DNA of 64,000 nucleotides from Polyporus tsugae (GCA_024305745.1 JAHRBS010000010.1:69501-133500), one strand, 5' to 3'. Shown: positions 43,701 to 58,459, counted from the first letter of the stretch. Notes: generated by a model from the letters alone, not told the origin. Made by a program: numbers and translations.

Positions 43701-46700
43701 AGGCTTACATAGCCTACCCTCGAAAGGCCGAATTTTTGACCAAGTCCGAGCAGGTTTCCGAGAAATATCCCTTGTTGCTATATGTCGTCGTGTACCCCAC
43801 AGGAAATATTTTGAGTACGAAAGGGATAACTTCTCAGGAATGCATGCAGACGCAGTGCAGCACAAACTAGAACAAGTTCGATTTTGGTTAGCGTTGTTGA
43901 GCGACGCCGCTACAAGGACGCAAGTCTAAGCGCTCCACTCACCGCAACCCCCGAGTCCAAACAACACCATCGTCGACGTGTTCGACATGCACATCCAACG
44001 GCAATCACGCAGGTTGAACTAGCCTATGGCATACCTGCATACCTGCCCCACCATCCCAAACCCATCGCCTCCAAGCTGTGTACCGTCGACCTCAGCCGAC
44101 GCCACGCCTGGCAAATTTCAAAGCAGTTAGCCAACTTCCCAACCACATAGTTCCAGCAGCGCACGCACTCGGTTTCTACATGTCCCCCCCCCCACCCCCG
44201 ACCCAGAAGCTCGAGCTCGTATGGCTGAGGAACACCCTGAGCGCGGACGGTGACAACACCGGTAGGGGAGTCGAATCCGAACCTGAGCACACACGGTATA
44301 CGTATACGCCATGCTGGACCACGGACTCGGAATGCGCGGCGCCTCGCTCGGAGCTTCATCCACCTTCTGCCCGATCTCCCAACCGCGACTGGTGGGCAGA
44401 ACGGGCCGGGGCCCCTCTGCGGGACCGAGCAGCCGCACCAGACGACCAGCACTGCAACAGGTCACTGGCAGGACGGCAAGGAGGGGCCCACGCCGTCCAT
44501 CGAGTAACGTCGGTAGGGGAGAATCGGGGAACGGAGAACGGATTGCATGGAACCGACTAATCGGGGTTGAGACGCGGCGACGAAGAGCTCCATGGGAAGC
44601 CCGCCGTCAAATGCACGTCTCGTATGCCAGCACGCCACGACTACCGCGGCGCGACAGGTGGTGATGGGGTCGGGGTCGGGGGCGAAGGAAGGTGGCACTC
44701 GCACGCACAACGACCACCCGCGGGACTCGCGGAGGCTTGCGGCCGGGCTCCAGCAACCACCTGCCCAACGAACCCGCAGTCGCGGTCAAGGTCAGGCTTC
44801 GGTCTATCACGGCGCGAAACGAGGATACTAGAAGCGAGCCTACGCACCTACACATGCACACGTAGGCACGCACGCACGCGCCCGCAGAACGCGCCTCGCC
44901 CGACGTCTCTCCGCCCCCGCCAGCGCCCCCGGCCTACCGTACCCGCCAGCACCGAAGAGACAGCGCGATCGCGCGTGTGTCGGATCGTGGCTGGGACGGC
45001 GGGATGTGGGGTGATTTCGCTGTGCGGCCGTCGACGTCGACAACGCAACCCTCCAACCCCGCCCCCTCCCTCCCTCCCCGAGACGGTCGGAGCGCGACCC
45101 CCGCGCGCAGGCGAGCGTCCACACTGGCAGACGGGCGGGAGGGAGGGACACGAGCGCATCCCGCACGACCAAGGACTCCCATCTCTCCCATCTCCCTGCA
45201 GGGGGCGGCATGGCTTTCAGGGTCGCGGAGAACCAGGGGGGAGGCGGCTGCACGACGCTGCAGGAGAAGGCGAGGATCCCGGACGAGAACGAGAACGCTG
45301 CATGTTGGCCTGGGTGCTTATCGGATCTGAGAACAGGCTCTTGACGAGACGCGGATGTGGATTTTCGTATCCGGGTCGATGCAGATCTACGTAGACACAG
45401 CTGCAGACGTCGATGTCGATGGGGGAGATAGAGAAGACGATGCTGTTGATGCTGATGGCGGGCTGTCCGGCGAGGGCGCTGCACGCCGTCGCGTCTTCCG
45501 CGGTCCTTGGATGGAGTGGGATGGCGGTGGATGGGAAGAGAAACAAGGACGATCCACCAGTACACGATGGGTGAGACGTACATCCGCCCTTCACATACTA
45601 CAGCGACCTCGTCTCCAAGGCGGCCACCAATCCATTTGAAACTGATGCCGTTGACCGGTTGGCTGCAGTAGAGGAGCGAGGAGCGGCGCAGCCCGCGTCG
45701 ACGTGGCGCGGTGGCGGACTCGAGGGGGGGGGAACGCATAGAATACGGGAGGCATGGGTACGGGGGGGCATAGTGGCAGTCCGCCTACTTGTCAGGTCAG
45801 CGGGCGTCAGTCGGGAATAGCGGTCAGCCGCTCACTGGAAAAATCCCCCGCGATCCGTACAGGGTGCGGCAATGACAGTGTCGATCAGCATAGGCCCGTG
45901 GTGACGACCGACGGTGGTTTTGACCGGTTCAGAGGCGGGTGTTACTTGATGGAACGGACGCATTTCCAGAGCTCGGCGAGAGACTGGTAGCAGTGGGTAC
46001 AAAATTCTCAGCCTTGCGTCGGCCCTTTGCACATGAAGATCACGCACCGACTGCATACATTCAGGTACCAGGATGATTCTATACGCGTCTACGAGTCCAG
46101 TGATTAGGGGGTCTCGAAGTTCATCCGAACGCCGAAGCGGATCCTGTCGACGACGTCCGCTGAGAGTCCGAAACACACGGCAAGTCTTCATCTGCCTGTC
46201 GCCCAGTCCAATGAATGTTACGCACGGTACCACCGATGGTTTTTGGGTTGTGAAAAAAAATCGGGAACGCCGATGAAAGATATCGTGAGGAGTAGCGCTA
46301 AGGACGAAGCCTGTCCACTCACAGGTTAGAGATCCATTACGTCAAGTAATATGTCCATTAAACCAAGGGGGCGCGGTGTGATATCTATGTAAAATGCCAA
46401 AATCCCCCGTGAATGAGCCATGACCGAACATAGACCGTAAGTAGCAGCACCAGAGACGAAAACCGTCCACTCACAGCCAAGACATTCTGTGCTTTCACCA
46501 ATCGACTCCACATGTCCAGTCGTACCGAACGTGGGAAGTGCACAATCTGTTGGGTTGAAAATGGAGACGACGTACGGACACAACTGGCTAAAATTCCCTA
46601 GTCCATAAAATGCATATATGAGTAACGCCACACGCAGCGGTAGCACCACTGGCCAGTCGGCGACTCGGCTACCCCGGCAAGGCGCAATCGACACCGCTGC

Positions 46701-49700
46701 ACGAAAACGATGGCTAGCGCAAAACCAGTTAGCAGGAGGCTGAGCGTCATCGATTCGATGGATTCTCACCGAGACAACACCAGAACATACGACATTTCCA
46801 ATGCGCCCCAAACCGACGATCACACCGTGGCGCAGAGCGCGGAAACTCTAGAACGATGCCGCCACAGTCGGCGGCAGAATCCACGGCCCTGGGTGCACAC
46901 GAGGACGGAGAAGTCAGGCATGTTCGTTTCACGCTCAGCCGGCTGACCTGCTGCTCACCAAGCATCTCCGCCGGTCGGACCACGATAACGTACGCTGGCG
47001 AGGGCGAGACGATTTGTCGCCGCCTTGAGGAAGCAGGCAGCCTGATTGCGCAACGAACACGAGACCATCGGAGTTATCGAGTCGCCGCAGTGCGCATACA
47101 TTGGATCCCCTACCGCCCACAAAGAAGACGGTCTGAATACGACGGGCGCGTCGAGTAGTAAGCGAGATACTCACGGGAAGGCTTCTACGGCGCGTCGCTC
47201 CTCCGCCCCGGGGGAAGGCGGTCAGACGTCGATCGAGGCCGGTGAATACTACTGTGGGCTGGACGAAGATGCCGCAGCTTCGCGAAATGCAGGTTGCTTT
47301 CCGGCCTCACGGTGGAATGGCGCCTACGGTGGGCGTGCGCGTTGTGATCGGCGATTCCCCAAGCGCACCGGTGGGAGTGTAGGCCGCATGGATGCGTTGA
47401 GGTGGACGAGAAGCCGGTAGTAATAGCGCCGACGGGCAAGGTAAATCGTCGCAGATCCTGACTGGGCAATGGGGAGTACGAAGACGGCGGTATGAGGGGC
47501 CCAACGCAACAGAAGGAGGCTCGGTGGGGAATGCTGGCGGGGGAATGAGCTTCAGTCTAAGCCTGAGCAAGAGACAGTGCCGGGGGAAGGTTCGCTGGGT
47601 CAGAGACGAGCCTGAGGCCTGTTGCCTGAGGGCCCGCGCAGTCCTGTAAGTAGCGCTGGGCGCCGTTTACGTATGAATCAAGATTACCAGGAACGCCCGG
47701 CTACTCATTGGAATGCCGTGCCGAGCGCGGATCCCGCTGGATCCCGCCATCAGCGCCCCCGTTCCCACTCGTCCCCCGCCACCATCCACCAGCTGGCGCC
47801 CCACTGACAAGAGCCCCATTAATCCCACCTCGCCTCACACCTGCCCCTCGTCTCTTCGTCTCCGTGACGCCCTAGTGACGCCATATGCGCACTTCTCTCC
47901 CCATCGCCACTATCATCACCAGTGCGATCGCATGCGAATGCCCGTCCAGGTAAACCGGAAGGTTCTCCCGCCATCACCCTGCACTTCGGTCCTCCTCTTC
48001 CCTGTCTCATCTCCGTTCGCACACCTGTGTGATGACCGTCGTCGCCTTGGGGTGGCTCGGCTGCGGATTTCGATAGGTGGCGGCGGCGGTCATCCACCTC
48101 CATACCATCGACCAACCCCAGCCATGGAATTGCCTCTCCACGAGTGCTGCCAATCAAGCGCGTCGATGCTCGCCTCGCCGACCCAACGGAGTCTGTGGAT
48201 CGCCTGGACATCCTCCAGGCCGGCTTTCGTCGCCCACCTGACCGGTAACTGGCACCCAAACCTTCTACTTTTTTCATGACGCTACTCGCACGACGTCGGG
48301 CTGGATCATATGCATGCTCGACAGCGATCGCAACCGCGACAGTTCGCTTCCCCTGCACCTATGTCATAGCACGCCGCTGGCATCCAATTGTGCGCGTACA
48401 GTCTCGGCCACAATCCACCCAGTCACCTGTTGCCATCCGCGCTTGGGGCGGTAATTCGGCGCTACTCGCTCGGCATCGCCGGCCTCCCGCCACGTCCTTT
48501 GTTGTCCTGACCCTGTCCTGACCCTACGACTCCATGGTGTGAATGATCACCAGTCACCGTTCAAAGAGGCTCAGGGACAGATACGGCTAGCGACGTCAGC
48601 ACGTCCAGGATCGCGCCCGCCAACTGACACTATCTTGGGTCATCCGGGACAGGGGCGGCCCGCAATCGCTGTGTTCATTCAACTTCCTTTGACAGCCCTC
48701 CGCAAGGCCCATGGACCGCGGGAAGGATTGGCGTGACAGACGTGGGTGGCGAGGCCTTCATTAATTCGTGATACTTGTCTGGCTTCGACTTGCCGAATCC
48801 ATGCCGCCTCCCATTTCCCATCATTGAATCCGTGAACGTGAAGAGCGGGTTCAAGTTGCCCCCGTTGAATACGAATACGACCCCCATCGCAATCAGTACC
48901 CCCAATACCAGTGACGGCACCGATGTCTGTTCCTTGACGGGTCAGTGTCGCTGCGGAATGTCCTGCACATGTGCACACTCATGTCTGGCGTCCAGGTTTT
49001 CGTATCAAAGGTTTCATGATTCTATATTCTATTCACCCCTGCATTCCAGACAGCCCTGGCTCCACGTCGTCAACGGTGGTGGTATTGATGCTGTATCGCT
49101 ATGAGGCATTTATCTCTCCACTTCCATGACAGGATCTTCTAAGGATTCATTGCCACAGCTACCATTCGGCTCCCTTGCTTCCAAGGGCTCGCTGCCTGTG
49201 ATCCAGGACGGTCCGACCACCGGAGGCGAAGCAAGAACCGACAGTCTTCGCTCTAGAAACTCACCCGCCCCATTCACTATCAACGTGTTACAATTACACC
49301 CACCGCATGCGTCGCGAGCCAGCGAGGGAGCAGTCCACAGACTGCGCCCGTCAGGTGATCCTTCAGTGGAGGCAGCTCGTGGGAGGACGCGTCCACGATA
49401 TCGTCAGTCGGCTGCATGCAAACCCTACTAAGTAACTCAGGCAGCTCCCAATGACGCATCGCCCGCTTCATCCCAACTCAGCTCCGCTGAACATCCCCGC
49501 GGCGACTTGCCCACCAATTGCATCTCGCGCCTGAATCGCCGCGCCGTCCCGCCTGTCCACGAACAAGCCCGCTTGGTCATCCATACCTTGTTCCCGTGCC
49601 TACGCGCGAGGATCGACCGAACGTCGTGTCCATCGTGACGATCGTCGCCATACTCTGCGATCCCCTGACAGTCGCTCGCTCGCTTACTCGCTCGTTCGCC

Positions 49701-50129
49701 AGCCACACGACGCCCGACGCGGATTCACTCCCGATCGAGGCATTCCACCGACGTCGACGGAGAGAACCCCGCACATCCCCCGCCTGTGCGCGCCGCCACC
49801 GCCACCGTCCCCGCTCGCCCTCGCGCAAGCTAGCGTGACTTCCCATTCCGCACTCGCGGCGAACTGTGACGGTGTCCACGATCGTCTGCGCCTGCTGCTG
49901 CCCCGTGGGACGATTAGCCCACTAAACCCACCATCCGACCACGACGACTTCAACTTCAGCTGCAACCTGCCACCCCGGGATCGCACCATGAACACATCCA
50001 GAACAGAACGGGGCCAAGTTCCCTCTCTCCACACGAATTCGGCCAGCTCCATCCGCACGCGCGCGCGGCGACCCCCGCGCTTCTCCTCGCCTCCTCGCGC
50101 CGCCGCTCACCCACCCGCCCATCCGCCCG

Positions 50130-50182
50130 TCCATCCATCCATCTATCCGCCCGCCCATCCATCCATCCATCCATCCATCCGA
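50130..50182. repeat. ATCC-type tetranucleotide repeat
   Basis: Imperfect repeats of CATC/CGCC units ending in several perfect ATCC copies, inside copy 2. Confidence 0.6.
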
Positions 50183-51592
50183 CCGTCTTCAGGAAGACGA
50201 AGAAGCCGCGCACAGCATCTTCTCCTCCTTCCGCACCCGGTGGGAACCCGTTGAACAACTTCAAGACCAGGTCAGGTCCCCTACTACCCCCTCGGGCTTC
50301 CTGGGCTCAGCCTTCAAGCTGACGGTGCGAGTACTAGCGTGTTCTATTAGGACTGGGATCGCGAGCGCGCGCCGCTCTAGCTGCGGCGATCGTGGCTCGC
50401 GCGCAGAAGCCCCCAGAGCAGAACTAGGAACAGAGACTATGCACGTCCCCGCCCCCGTAGCGTCCGCCTCCTCGTCTCATGCGAGATGATCGTGCGTAGT
50501 ATATATTTTGGCGGCGACCGGTCACCTTCTCGCCCCGGGCCTGGCGCCTCTGTACATGTGGGTGGGAGTGGGGACCGCGACGGGTTCTGCGATATTCCGT
50601 ATACGGGTACGGACGCGAGTACAGGATTCTGCCATCGTGCGCATGCGATTCGCGGGTTACCGCTCTTCTTACGGGCCTGGCCTTCCCCGAGCTCCACGCC
50701 CCTGCCCCGAGATGAACACGGACACGGACACGGATACGGATATGGACGCGGACGCGGATACGAACGGGCTTCTGGACTATGACGTGCAGTTCGCCGGCGT
50801 CGCTTCTCAGGCTCCGGGATACGCACACGGCCGCAGAAGATACAGAGAACACAAGCCTTGAGGAGACGGAAACAGACAACGGAGAAATGAACCTCGGAAT
50901 GCGGAGGCTGGGAGCGGCGTTGATACTGCTGCGGCACATATCTACGTACGTGGCGCGCAGATGACGATCTGCGCGCGGAAGCACTATGGAGTTCTAAGCT
51001 CGCACTTGCTCATCGGCCTCAGTCGCAGGTTCATCGACGTCCACGACTCCACCGTGCCCGCCAATCTGGGCCCCTGCAATTATTATCAGCCTACGAAGCA
51101 TTGGATCCAGGCCCACCACGATCCAAAGTCCAGATACACGGCATCCATGACTCACGCTCATCGACATCGTCCGCCCCGCGAGTCCACTCGAGAGTCGATA
51201 CCAGGATCCGCACCCGCACCCGCATCCGGGCCGCGGCGAGCCCACGAAGGTCTTCTCCAATTATCATAAGTAGGAAACCTCCCCACCGGCCGCGGCCGCC
51301 CGGGTCCGGCTACGTAACTTATGTACCAACTCCCCCAGCCCCACGCCCTCACGGCGCTAACTTACACCCCACCCAGAGGCCAGGCCCACGACGGGCACAT
51401 CGAGCAAGCGATCCTGCGCGCCAGGGCGCAGGCCCCTGTAAATCCTTCCCTTCATCGACATGCCCGACGTTCCCTGCCACTGGCTCCTCGCCTCTCGCCT
51501 CTCGCCTCGCGCGTATCCGTTCCTTCAGCCGGCCGTTCCCAGCCCCCATCCGCGCGCCGGCTGGGATGCGCGGGTCGTGATCGGCATTATCA

Positions 51593-51596
<4 letters not shown>

Positions 51597-51638
<42 letters not shown>
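51597..51638. repeat. CT dinucleotide microsatellite
   Basis: About 20 uninterrupted CT units, at the left edge of the stretch present only in copy 2. Confidence 0.85.
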
Positions 51639-51640
<2 letters not shown>

Positions 51641-54600
51641 CCGAGGCCTCGACGCCATGGATGTGGCGCCACTCCGCCCGCTATTAATCCCTCGGCTCGC
51701 AGCGCGCGCGCGCATCCGCCCTCTCGCTCGCCCGCTCGCTCGCTGCCTATCTCGCGCGTTCGCCCGCGTGAGGCCGTTAGGGCGCACACGCGCGCACGCA
51801 GATAGGTTGCCGTTGCCGTTCCTGGCGAGTGCTGCTGCGAATCCTTCTTTTCCTTTTTTGTGCGTTCTTCTTCTTCTTCTTCGTTTCTCCTTTCTTCCCC
51901 TCCGGATCCTCCACGGTCGCGCGCATCCGCCGCCGGAGATCCTTGCGCAACCCGCGTACGTATGCGTGCCTACGTACTGTACAGGACCTAAGCACCGTAC
52001 AGGGTATGACATGGCCAAACGCCGGGCGCAGATCCGGGGAATTCGTGATTCTCGACAAGGCACCCTAGTATCGCCGACTCGCTGCGGTGCATCCTCATCG
52101 TGCGAGGGGATCGCCTGTTCTTCAGGCCTCAGCTGGCCTCTGGCCCCTGGCCCCGTTCTTCGCTCTTCATTAATTTCTTCAACTTCGTCCCGTCCGCGAT
52201 CGGATAAGTATCGGCTTCTGGCCCCCCCCTCCCCCTCCCCCTTCCTCCCCCCACTAATACTGTATCGTCCGCACGCATGCCCCACGCCCCACGCCCCCGA
52301 TCTACATGATACGCCGAGAGTCCAAGGTCCCCAGCATGGCTGGCCCTTCTCCGAGTCGGCGGCAGATTGTTGCTTCGGAGGCGCGCCACCGCCGCCTGCG
52401 CGCGCGCAAGTACTGTATGGTATGTACTTACGTACGTCCTCCCGAACAAGGGAGTCGGATTTCCCTCCTTGCGCGCGCCACAGGACAGGATCTCCGTGCC
52501 GTACCGTGCCCCCATAGGTTGCCGGCAGCGTGCAGCGTGCAGCGTGCCTCGCGCGCGGGGCTCTGATCAGTCTCAGAACCCCTGCTCTCTTTATCGCGCG
52601 TGTCGATCGCCTGTCAGTCTGCCAGTCGACCTGAGGGCGACTGGCCGGACCGGTATCATACATATGTGGCATACCCCGGTGTGTGGTGTATGAGAGAGCC
52701 TTGGTCGAGACTCGCAGCTCAAGCTACAGCTACAGCTACATATTAACCGTGAACGTTTGAACGCGCCAGGAACGGCTGCCCTGGACTCTGGAGCCTGGCT
52801 GGCCGTGCCATCCGTCGACATGCATGATGCCAGCGGTCACTTTTCCATGCGTGCCGTCGTCATTCTGCTCCCGGTCCTTGGCCTTACTTAATACTTAAGC
52901 TTACATAGACTGTAAAATAAAAAAATGCTCGTGCGCGATCATCGTGCATTCCAAACCACCCTAGTCCTCCACTCGTCCGACGCGGGCCGGCGGGCAAGTC
53001 GGTGTGGGACTCAGGCGCGAGTAAGTAGCACCGTGACCGTCCTGAGAGCGGTCATGACGGCGGCTGCACGGTGATGGTCGGCGACAGTTGCATTCAGGTT
53101 GCGATTGCGAACTATTGCCGGCCGTGGTGGGTTTCCCGTTCGCTTTTGGCGGTGGCGGACGGGGCGCGGCTACTTGTTATAGAGGGGGGGGGCTTCTGCG
53201 CCTGCGCGCGCGGGTGGCAGGTTGGGGAAGCCCGAGCCCGCGTTCGTTTGGGCGGCGTGTATCGTGTATCGATATCGCGATAGGATGTAGGATGTAGGAT
53301 ATTGAATGAGTGAATGGGGCGGCCCGAGGGGGATGAAATCGGGGTGTGCACTGCGCACGATTGGGGAGCTATAAACGGCGTGTGTATACGATAGCGATAG
53401 CGCTGGGAGGATCAGGCCCGGGAATTTGAATGCTCCTCCTGCAGGCAGGGCACAAGGCGTCGGAGGATGAGATTCGGACGCAGGCAGGCCGTGCGAGGGT
53501 GATGGACACTCACCGGACGGATGACGAGACTGCAGAGCTGGAGGTCAGCTGGTCCTCCGTGGACAGAGCGGGAGAAGCAGACGAGGATCCCCAGCGCGTG
53601 GCCCGATCGCGCGCGGGGCTGAGCTTGCGTGTAAGTTACATAAGTACGTATAGTACTCCCGCACGCCGATGACGATGACGATCAGCGACAATCCTCGTCC
53701 ACGCCCAACCCACTTCTCACCCACTTCCGCTTGCAGTTGGCACGCGCACAGACACGCGGCGTGCCCCCAGCTCTATCAGGGTATCTGAGTACGCCCCGGC
53801 GGCCACGTTCGTACGCGGCATTCCCTCCAGTGGACCTGAAAAGAAGGGGAGGAGCTGGGCCTCGGCATGATCTGCCCTCGCCCCAGCAGCCCTCTCGCGC
53901 CGGGCCCCTCCTCCCTGCATGGGCGTGCGGGAATGAATTGTGCAGGCCGCGCGGGAGCTCCCGCGCGTCCCCTCGAACCTTTCGTCCCCGGCTCGCGCCC
54001 GCCCCGCGTTCCCTCGGTGACCTCGTCCAGCTCCCGTGCACATCTCGAACCTTCCCAGCTTCCTCCCGCGAATACGCACCCTCCCGTATCCCGTATCGCG
54101 TACCCACCTCCCGTCTGCAGCCTGGACATGGACAGCGCTTCTCCTCGCGACCGTGGTCGACGCGGGGCGCGCGCGCGCGGCTCTAGCGTGCTCACTGTGC
54201 ATCCAGTACCAGTCCGCGCTGCGCTTCCGTCTGCGCCTGGAACGTGCATCGTGTCCCGTCGACGCTTTCCATCGCACGCCGGTGGGGAAGTACGTAGCCC
54301 ACCTGCGTCTGTGTGCACGCCGCGGACCGCCGCGCGCGAACGCGAGTCGAAAGGCCGCATGATCAGGCGGACGCAGCGCGGGCGCGATCCCCCCCCCCCC
54401 CCCCCTCCATGCTGGCAAAGCTGCCAGTTTGGGATGGGGCGGCGGCTGCGGTAGGTGCAGATCTTGCTTAGAGCAGCCGCGCTGGGAGCGTGGCCGGAAC
54501 GCGAACGTTAACCCAGTTCTCTGCTAGATCAGTAAGTTATGATGGCGAGGAACGTAACCCTCCGGGACAGCGCGGACCGCGGCGCGATGTGATGTGGTGC

Positions 54601-56524
54601 GCGCACATTGCACAACGACCGGTTCTTGTATTTTCCTGGCAGGTGTGACGCGATGCGGTGCACGAGAGGGACGATGGTTGACAACTGCCAGTGCCGTGGC
54701 CTTGGCGGTGGCAGGTATGCACCTGCGCGTGCGCGAGCGACGCGGAGCTCCCAGGTCGTGTGCTGCTGATGCGCTCCCACCGTGTTCCCCTCTCCGCCCT
54801 CCGCCCCTCCCCTCGTAGCGATCGCGGCGACAAATGCACGAAGTGGTGAAACGACGCCGCTGGGAACGCGCGCCGCTTGCGGATCCAGGAAACGATCGGC
54901 CGCGCGGCAGCTCGCTGACGGCAGGAACCCAATAAGACAACGGCGGCGCAGATTCTGAGCGGGTGCTCGGACGTGCGGTTCTTGCAGAAATGCTAGTGCT
55001 GGTATGGTCAAGGTATTGATGTTGTTGACGTTTCGCATCCCTGCGGTGTCGTGTCGTCGTCAACGTTCGCGTCCCACGCTTCCCATCGGGGGCCGTAGAA
55101 CGTTGGCACAATTGGCAGGTGTTCGCGCGCAAATGCAAGCTGCAGCGAGCCTCGTTCTGCTCCTCCTCTCCTCCGATCGGGAGAATCGTCGTGGTTAGCG
55201 CCAGGACGCAGCCTTCACGCGTGCTTCGCGTTGCCGTTCCGAGGCTGGCGGCTTCGAATTCCATCTTCGTGGCCCACACTCGCGACCACAGAGCGAACGC
55301 GAATCGTCAAATTCGCGCGCGAAGAACCGGCCGGGGACAGAGGGGTTCGTAGCGTGATCGCGCTGGGCGGCGACGCGCTGGGGAGCACCGGATGTGGACT
55401 CCCAACACATCACCTTGCCACCCTCGCGAGATTTGAGACGCAGGTCGCCCGTCGCCCTGAGCTGGATGGCTAATAGGCTGTAATAGGATGGAAGTGGAAG
55501 TAAAATACACAATATATATGATTGAGGGGCGGCTGGCGCCCGATGGTCGATATCGGCATGAGCCAGATCGTCGGGCGGACGATGGGCCATGTGCCATATG
55601 CGGGAGGAGCAGCCCGGCACAAGGGGGAAGCGCAGATCAATTCTGGAGAGGGCGAGCGATGATGGGGTCAGGTCGCCGAGGGTGGACGGTACCTACTCGT
55701 ACGTATTACTGTCACCGACCTCGACCTTGTGCCGATTGCCACCCACCAACGCCCGACGTGGGAGGTCGACGGTGGAGCGCACATCGACATATCGGCAAGA
55801 GGGCGCGCATCGCTTCGCGACTCGAGACGAGCCAATCCACCGAAGACACCCCATGCATTCATCTGTGGCCATGGATGTGGATAAACCCCCAGGCCGGGGC
55901 TCTTCCATCGCAGGGTCCGGGGCCACATTCGGATCGGCTGGCACGAGTGTGGGCTGGCCGTCGCGATATGCGGGACGAGGGCAGGGGCAGATGAGCGCGA
56001 ATCCAGGTCGGCGCCACTCGGAAGGCAAATTACAATAAAGAGGTAAGGCGTGTCGTGTGGGGCAACCAGGGATCGGACGTGGATGATAGGTGGGATGCAC
56101 GTAAACTCTAAAAACGAATGAAGTGAATTCGGAATTGATCGCTGGGAGCTGGACAGGCCGGGCGCGATGTTGGAATGGGGAGGCCGAGGAGTGGGCGAAG
56201 GCCGGAGGGGGGCGCAGGAGGAGAAGCCGGGGCGTCAGTCGCGTCCGCGATTGCTCCGGGGGAGAATGGGGACGGGATGGAGGAGCTGTGCCTCCGCAGA
56301 GCCTGATCACGGGCAGACGCGAGGGAATACGGCAATTCAGGGAAGGGAAGATCTCGAACAAGACAATCGTTTTCCATTTCCATCGCCCATATCCAGCTCG
56401 GCGTCCCTCGCGCTCAGGCTCGCGGCGTCTCCCCGGGTATGACTCCCTATAATACCCTCCTTCGCCCTCCCCTCGCGTCCGTTTCCGTTTCCGCAGAGCG
56501 ACCCTCCGCCGCTCCCCGGCTAAG

Positions 56525-56532
56525 CATATATA
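56525..56532 (+). promoter_or_regulatory. TATA box of second C2H2 gene
   Basis: CATATATA about 75 bp before the ATG at 56605. Confidence 0.45.
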
Positions 56533-56604
56533 CTCTTCCCCTTCCTCCGCCTGCCCTCGCTTATCCACGTACATCGTCCCCCTCCCTCCGTATACTACCC
56601 TCCC

Positions 56605-58428
56605 ATGGCGCCCAAGCGCTCCCCACCGCCAATGTCCCGCAAGTCCTCGACGGCGTCTGACGAGAAGGGTCTGCCGAGCCTAAACGAGCTGTTCCCAGGT
56701 GAGTGCGCTACTCGACTTCTCCAGCGCACGTGTTGACTCCTTTCACAGAGGATCTTTTCCGCGGTTCATTACCGCAACACACCCAACCTTCATCCTCATT
56801 CCAACCTCTGTCGGCATATGTGAGCCCATCCTGTCACCACCTTTCACCGTCGATCGCGCGCTCACCGCCCGTCCCCGCTCAGTCTCGTCCAAACCCTCCG
56901 CTCGAAGCCCACCCATTCCCGCGACAATCCCCCGTCCTGCCCGGCAGATCTCACCTACTCCCGGTGCGGGCACACACGCCACCGCCCGTGGCTTCCAACC
57001 CACCCCCGATCCCGTGCACGTCGGGGTGCTGTAATCAGGCTTCTTCTTCCTCGCAAATCTCACCGCCACACCCCCCTGCGTCACTCCAACACAACCAGCC
57101 ACGGGGCTGGGCCGCACCCGCGACCGCCGGGCCTTCCCATCCTCCTCTCCCCGCCAGCTCCATAAGCAGGAACTCAAACTCAAGTCACCTCCGCAGCCCC
57201 GCGGACGAGGTTGTCTCTGCAGTCACCAGCGCATGGCCGTGGCCGTACGCCTCCAATCCCCACCAGTCGCCGTATCCCCATCCGCAGAGCGGACTTGCTG
57301 CACCTCCAGATTCGCGTAACCGAGGGGCGTTCCACGATCCGCACTCGGTGAGATATCCCCTCGCGTATCACGCGCAAATCCCTTCTAGCGCATCTGCGGT
57401 CCGCGGGAAGACGCGGTATCCTGAGGCACCTGACGTAACCCCGTCCGCGGCAACGGGGCGCGGCAAGCCAGCCACGAACGCGAACACGACCAATGCGGAC
57501 GACAGCGAGCGCAGGCACTGCTGCCCGCACTGTAACAAGCGCTTTAACCGCCCGAGCAGCCTGGCGATCCATGTGAACACCCATACCGGCGCAAAACGTA
57601 CGTGCAGATCCCTTCTCTAACTCCGGCGTTCCTTCCACGGCGGACACTGACGTACAATTACGCTTGTTTGGGTGTCCGGCAGCGTTCACGTGTGCGTTCC
57701 CGGGCTGCAACCGCAAGTTCAATGTGAACTCGAACATGCGCAGGCACTACAGGAACCACCTCACCGCCCGCCGCCGCGACGCCGTCGCGCGCATGGTCCA
57801 GCCTCCGACGAGTGCGGCAGGCATGTCACGCGCCCCGTCCCAGCTTTCCCCGGGCATGTCCATGGCGCAGGCACCCATCCCGATGTACGCCGTGCCCATG
57901 CACGGACCCCCGCAGAGCTCGAACGCCGCCCTCGCCCCAATGCCAATGCGCCACCCCCAGCCCCAATCGCACGCAACGGGCAGCCGCTCGGGATCGACGC
58001 CCATCTCGAGCTACGGATCCGGCTCGCGCTCCCCCTCGCGCTCTGCGTCGTATTCCCCGTCCCCGGTGCCGTCCCCATCACCCTCGCCCCTGCCCTCGCC
58101 CATCTCGGCGGTCACGTCCCCCTTCCCGCCGACGCCGCGCTCTCTCCCCGCGACGTCCTTCCGCCCGGCCTCGCCCGCGCGCCTGCACCCCATGCACGGG
58201 TACTACCACCCGCAGGCGCACCCCGGCGCCGAGAAGCAGCAGCTCCAGCTCCAGCTCCGGGAGGAGCGCGCGTCGCCCGCGTGGTCCGCGGACGACTACG
58301 AGTACGACGACGAGGACGAGCTCGAGGCCGAGCAGGCGCCCTTGACGGCGACCGCAACCGCAACCGCAACCGCAACCGCACCGGAATCGTACGTCCGCGG
58401 CGAGCGCGCGTCTTCTGCGTCTGGTTCT

Positions 58429-58459
<31 letters not shown>

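Larger units (their letters stand above)
41960..56340 (+). repeat. segmental duplication, copy 2
   Basis: Tandem partner of copy 1, about 1 kb longer. Most of the extra length is at about 51.59-52.40 kb (starting with a CT repeat) and 54.70-55.74 kb. Frames of 300-400 residues on both strands inside it reflect GC-rich low-complexity sequence and are not kept in copy 1. Confidence 0.8.

Noticed and set aside
51321..52672. Overlapping 398- and 360-residue ORFs on opposite strands
   Set aside because: Both come from CT/GA repeat and GC-rich sequence; no splice context, no motif, absent from copy 1.
28780..56340. Known DNA transposon as the source of the duplicated unit
   Set aside because: No transposase-like motif, terminal inverted repeats or target duplication seen at the copy boundaries.
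55693..56574. 293-residue minus-strand ORF
   Set aside because: Not kept in the homologous parts of copies 1 and 3, where frames shift repeatedly; composition is unlike a folded protein.
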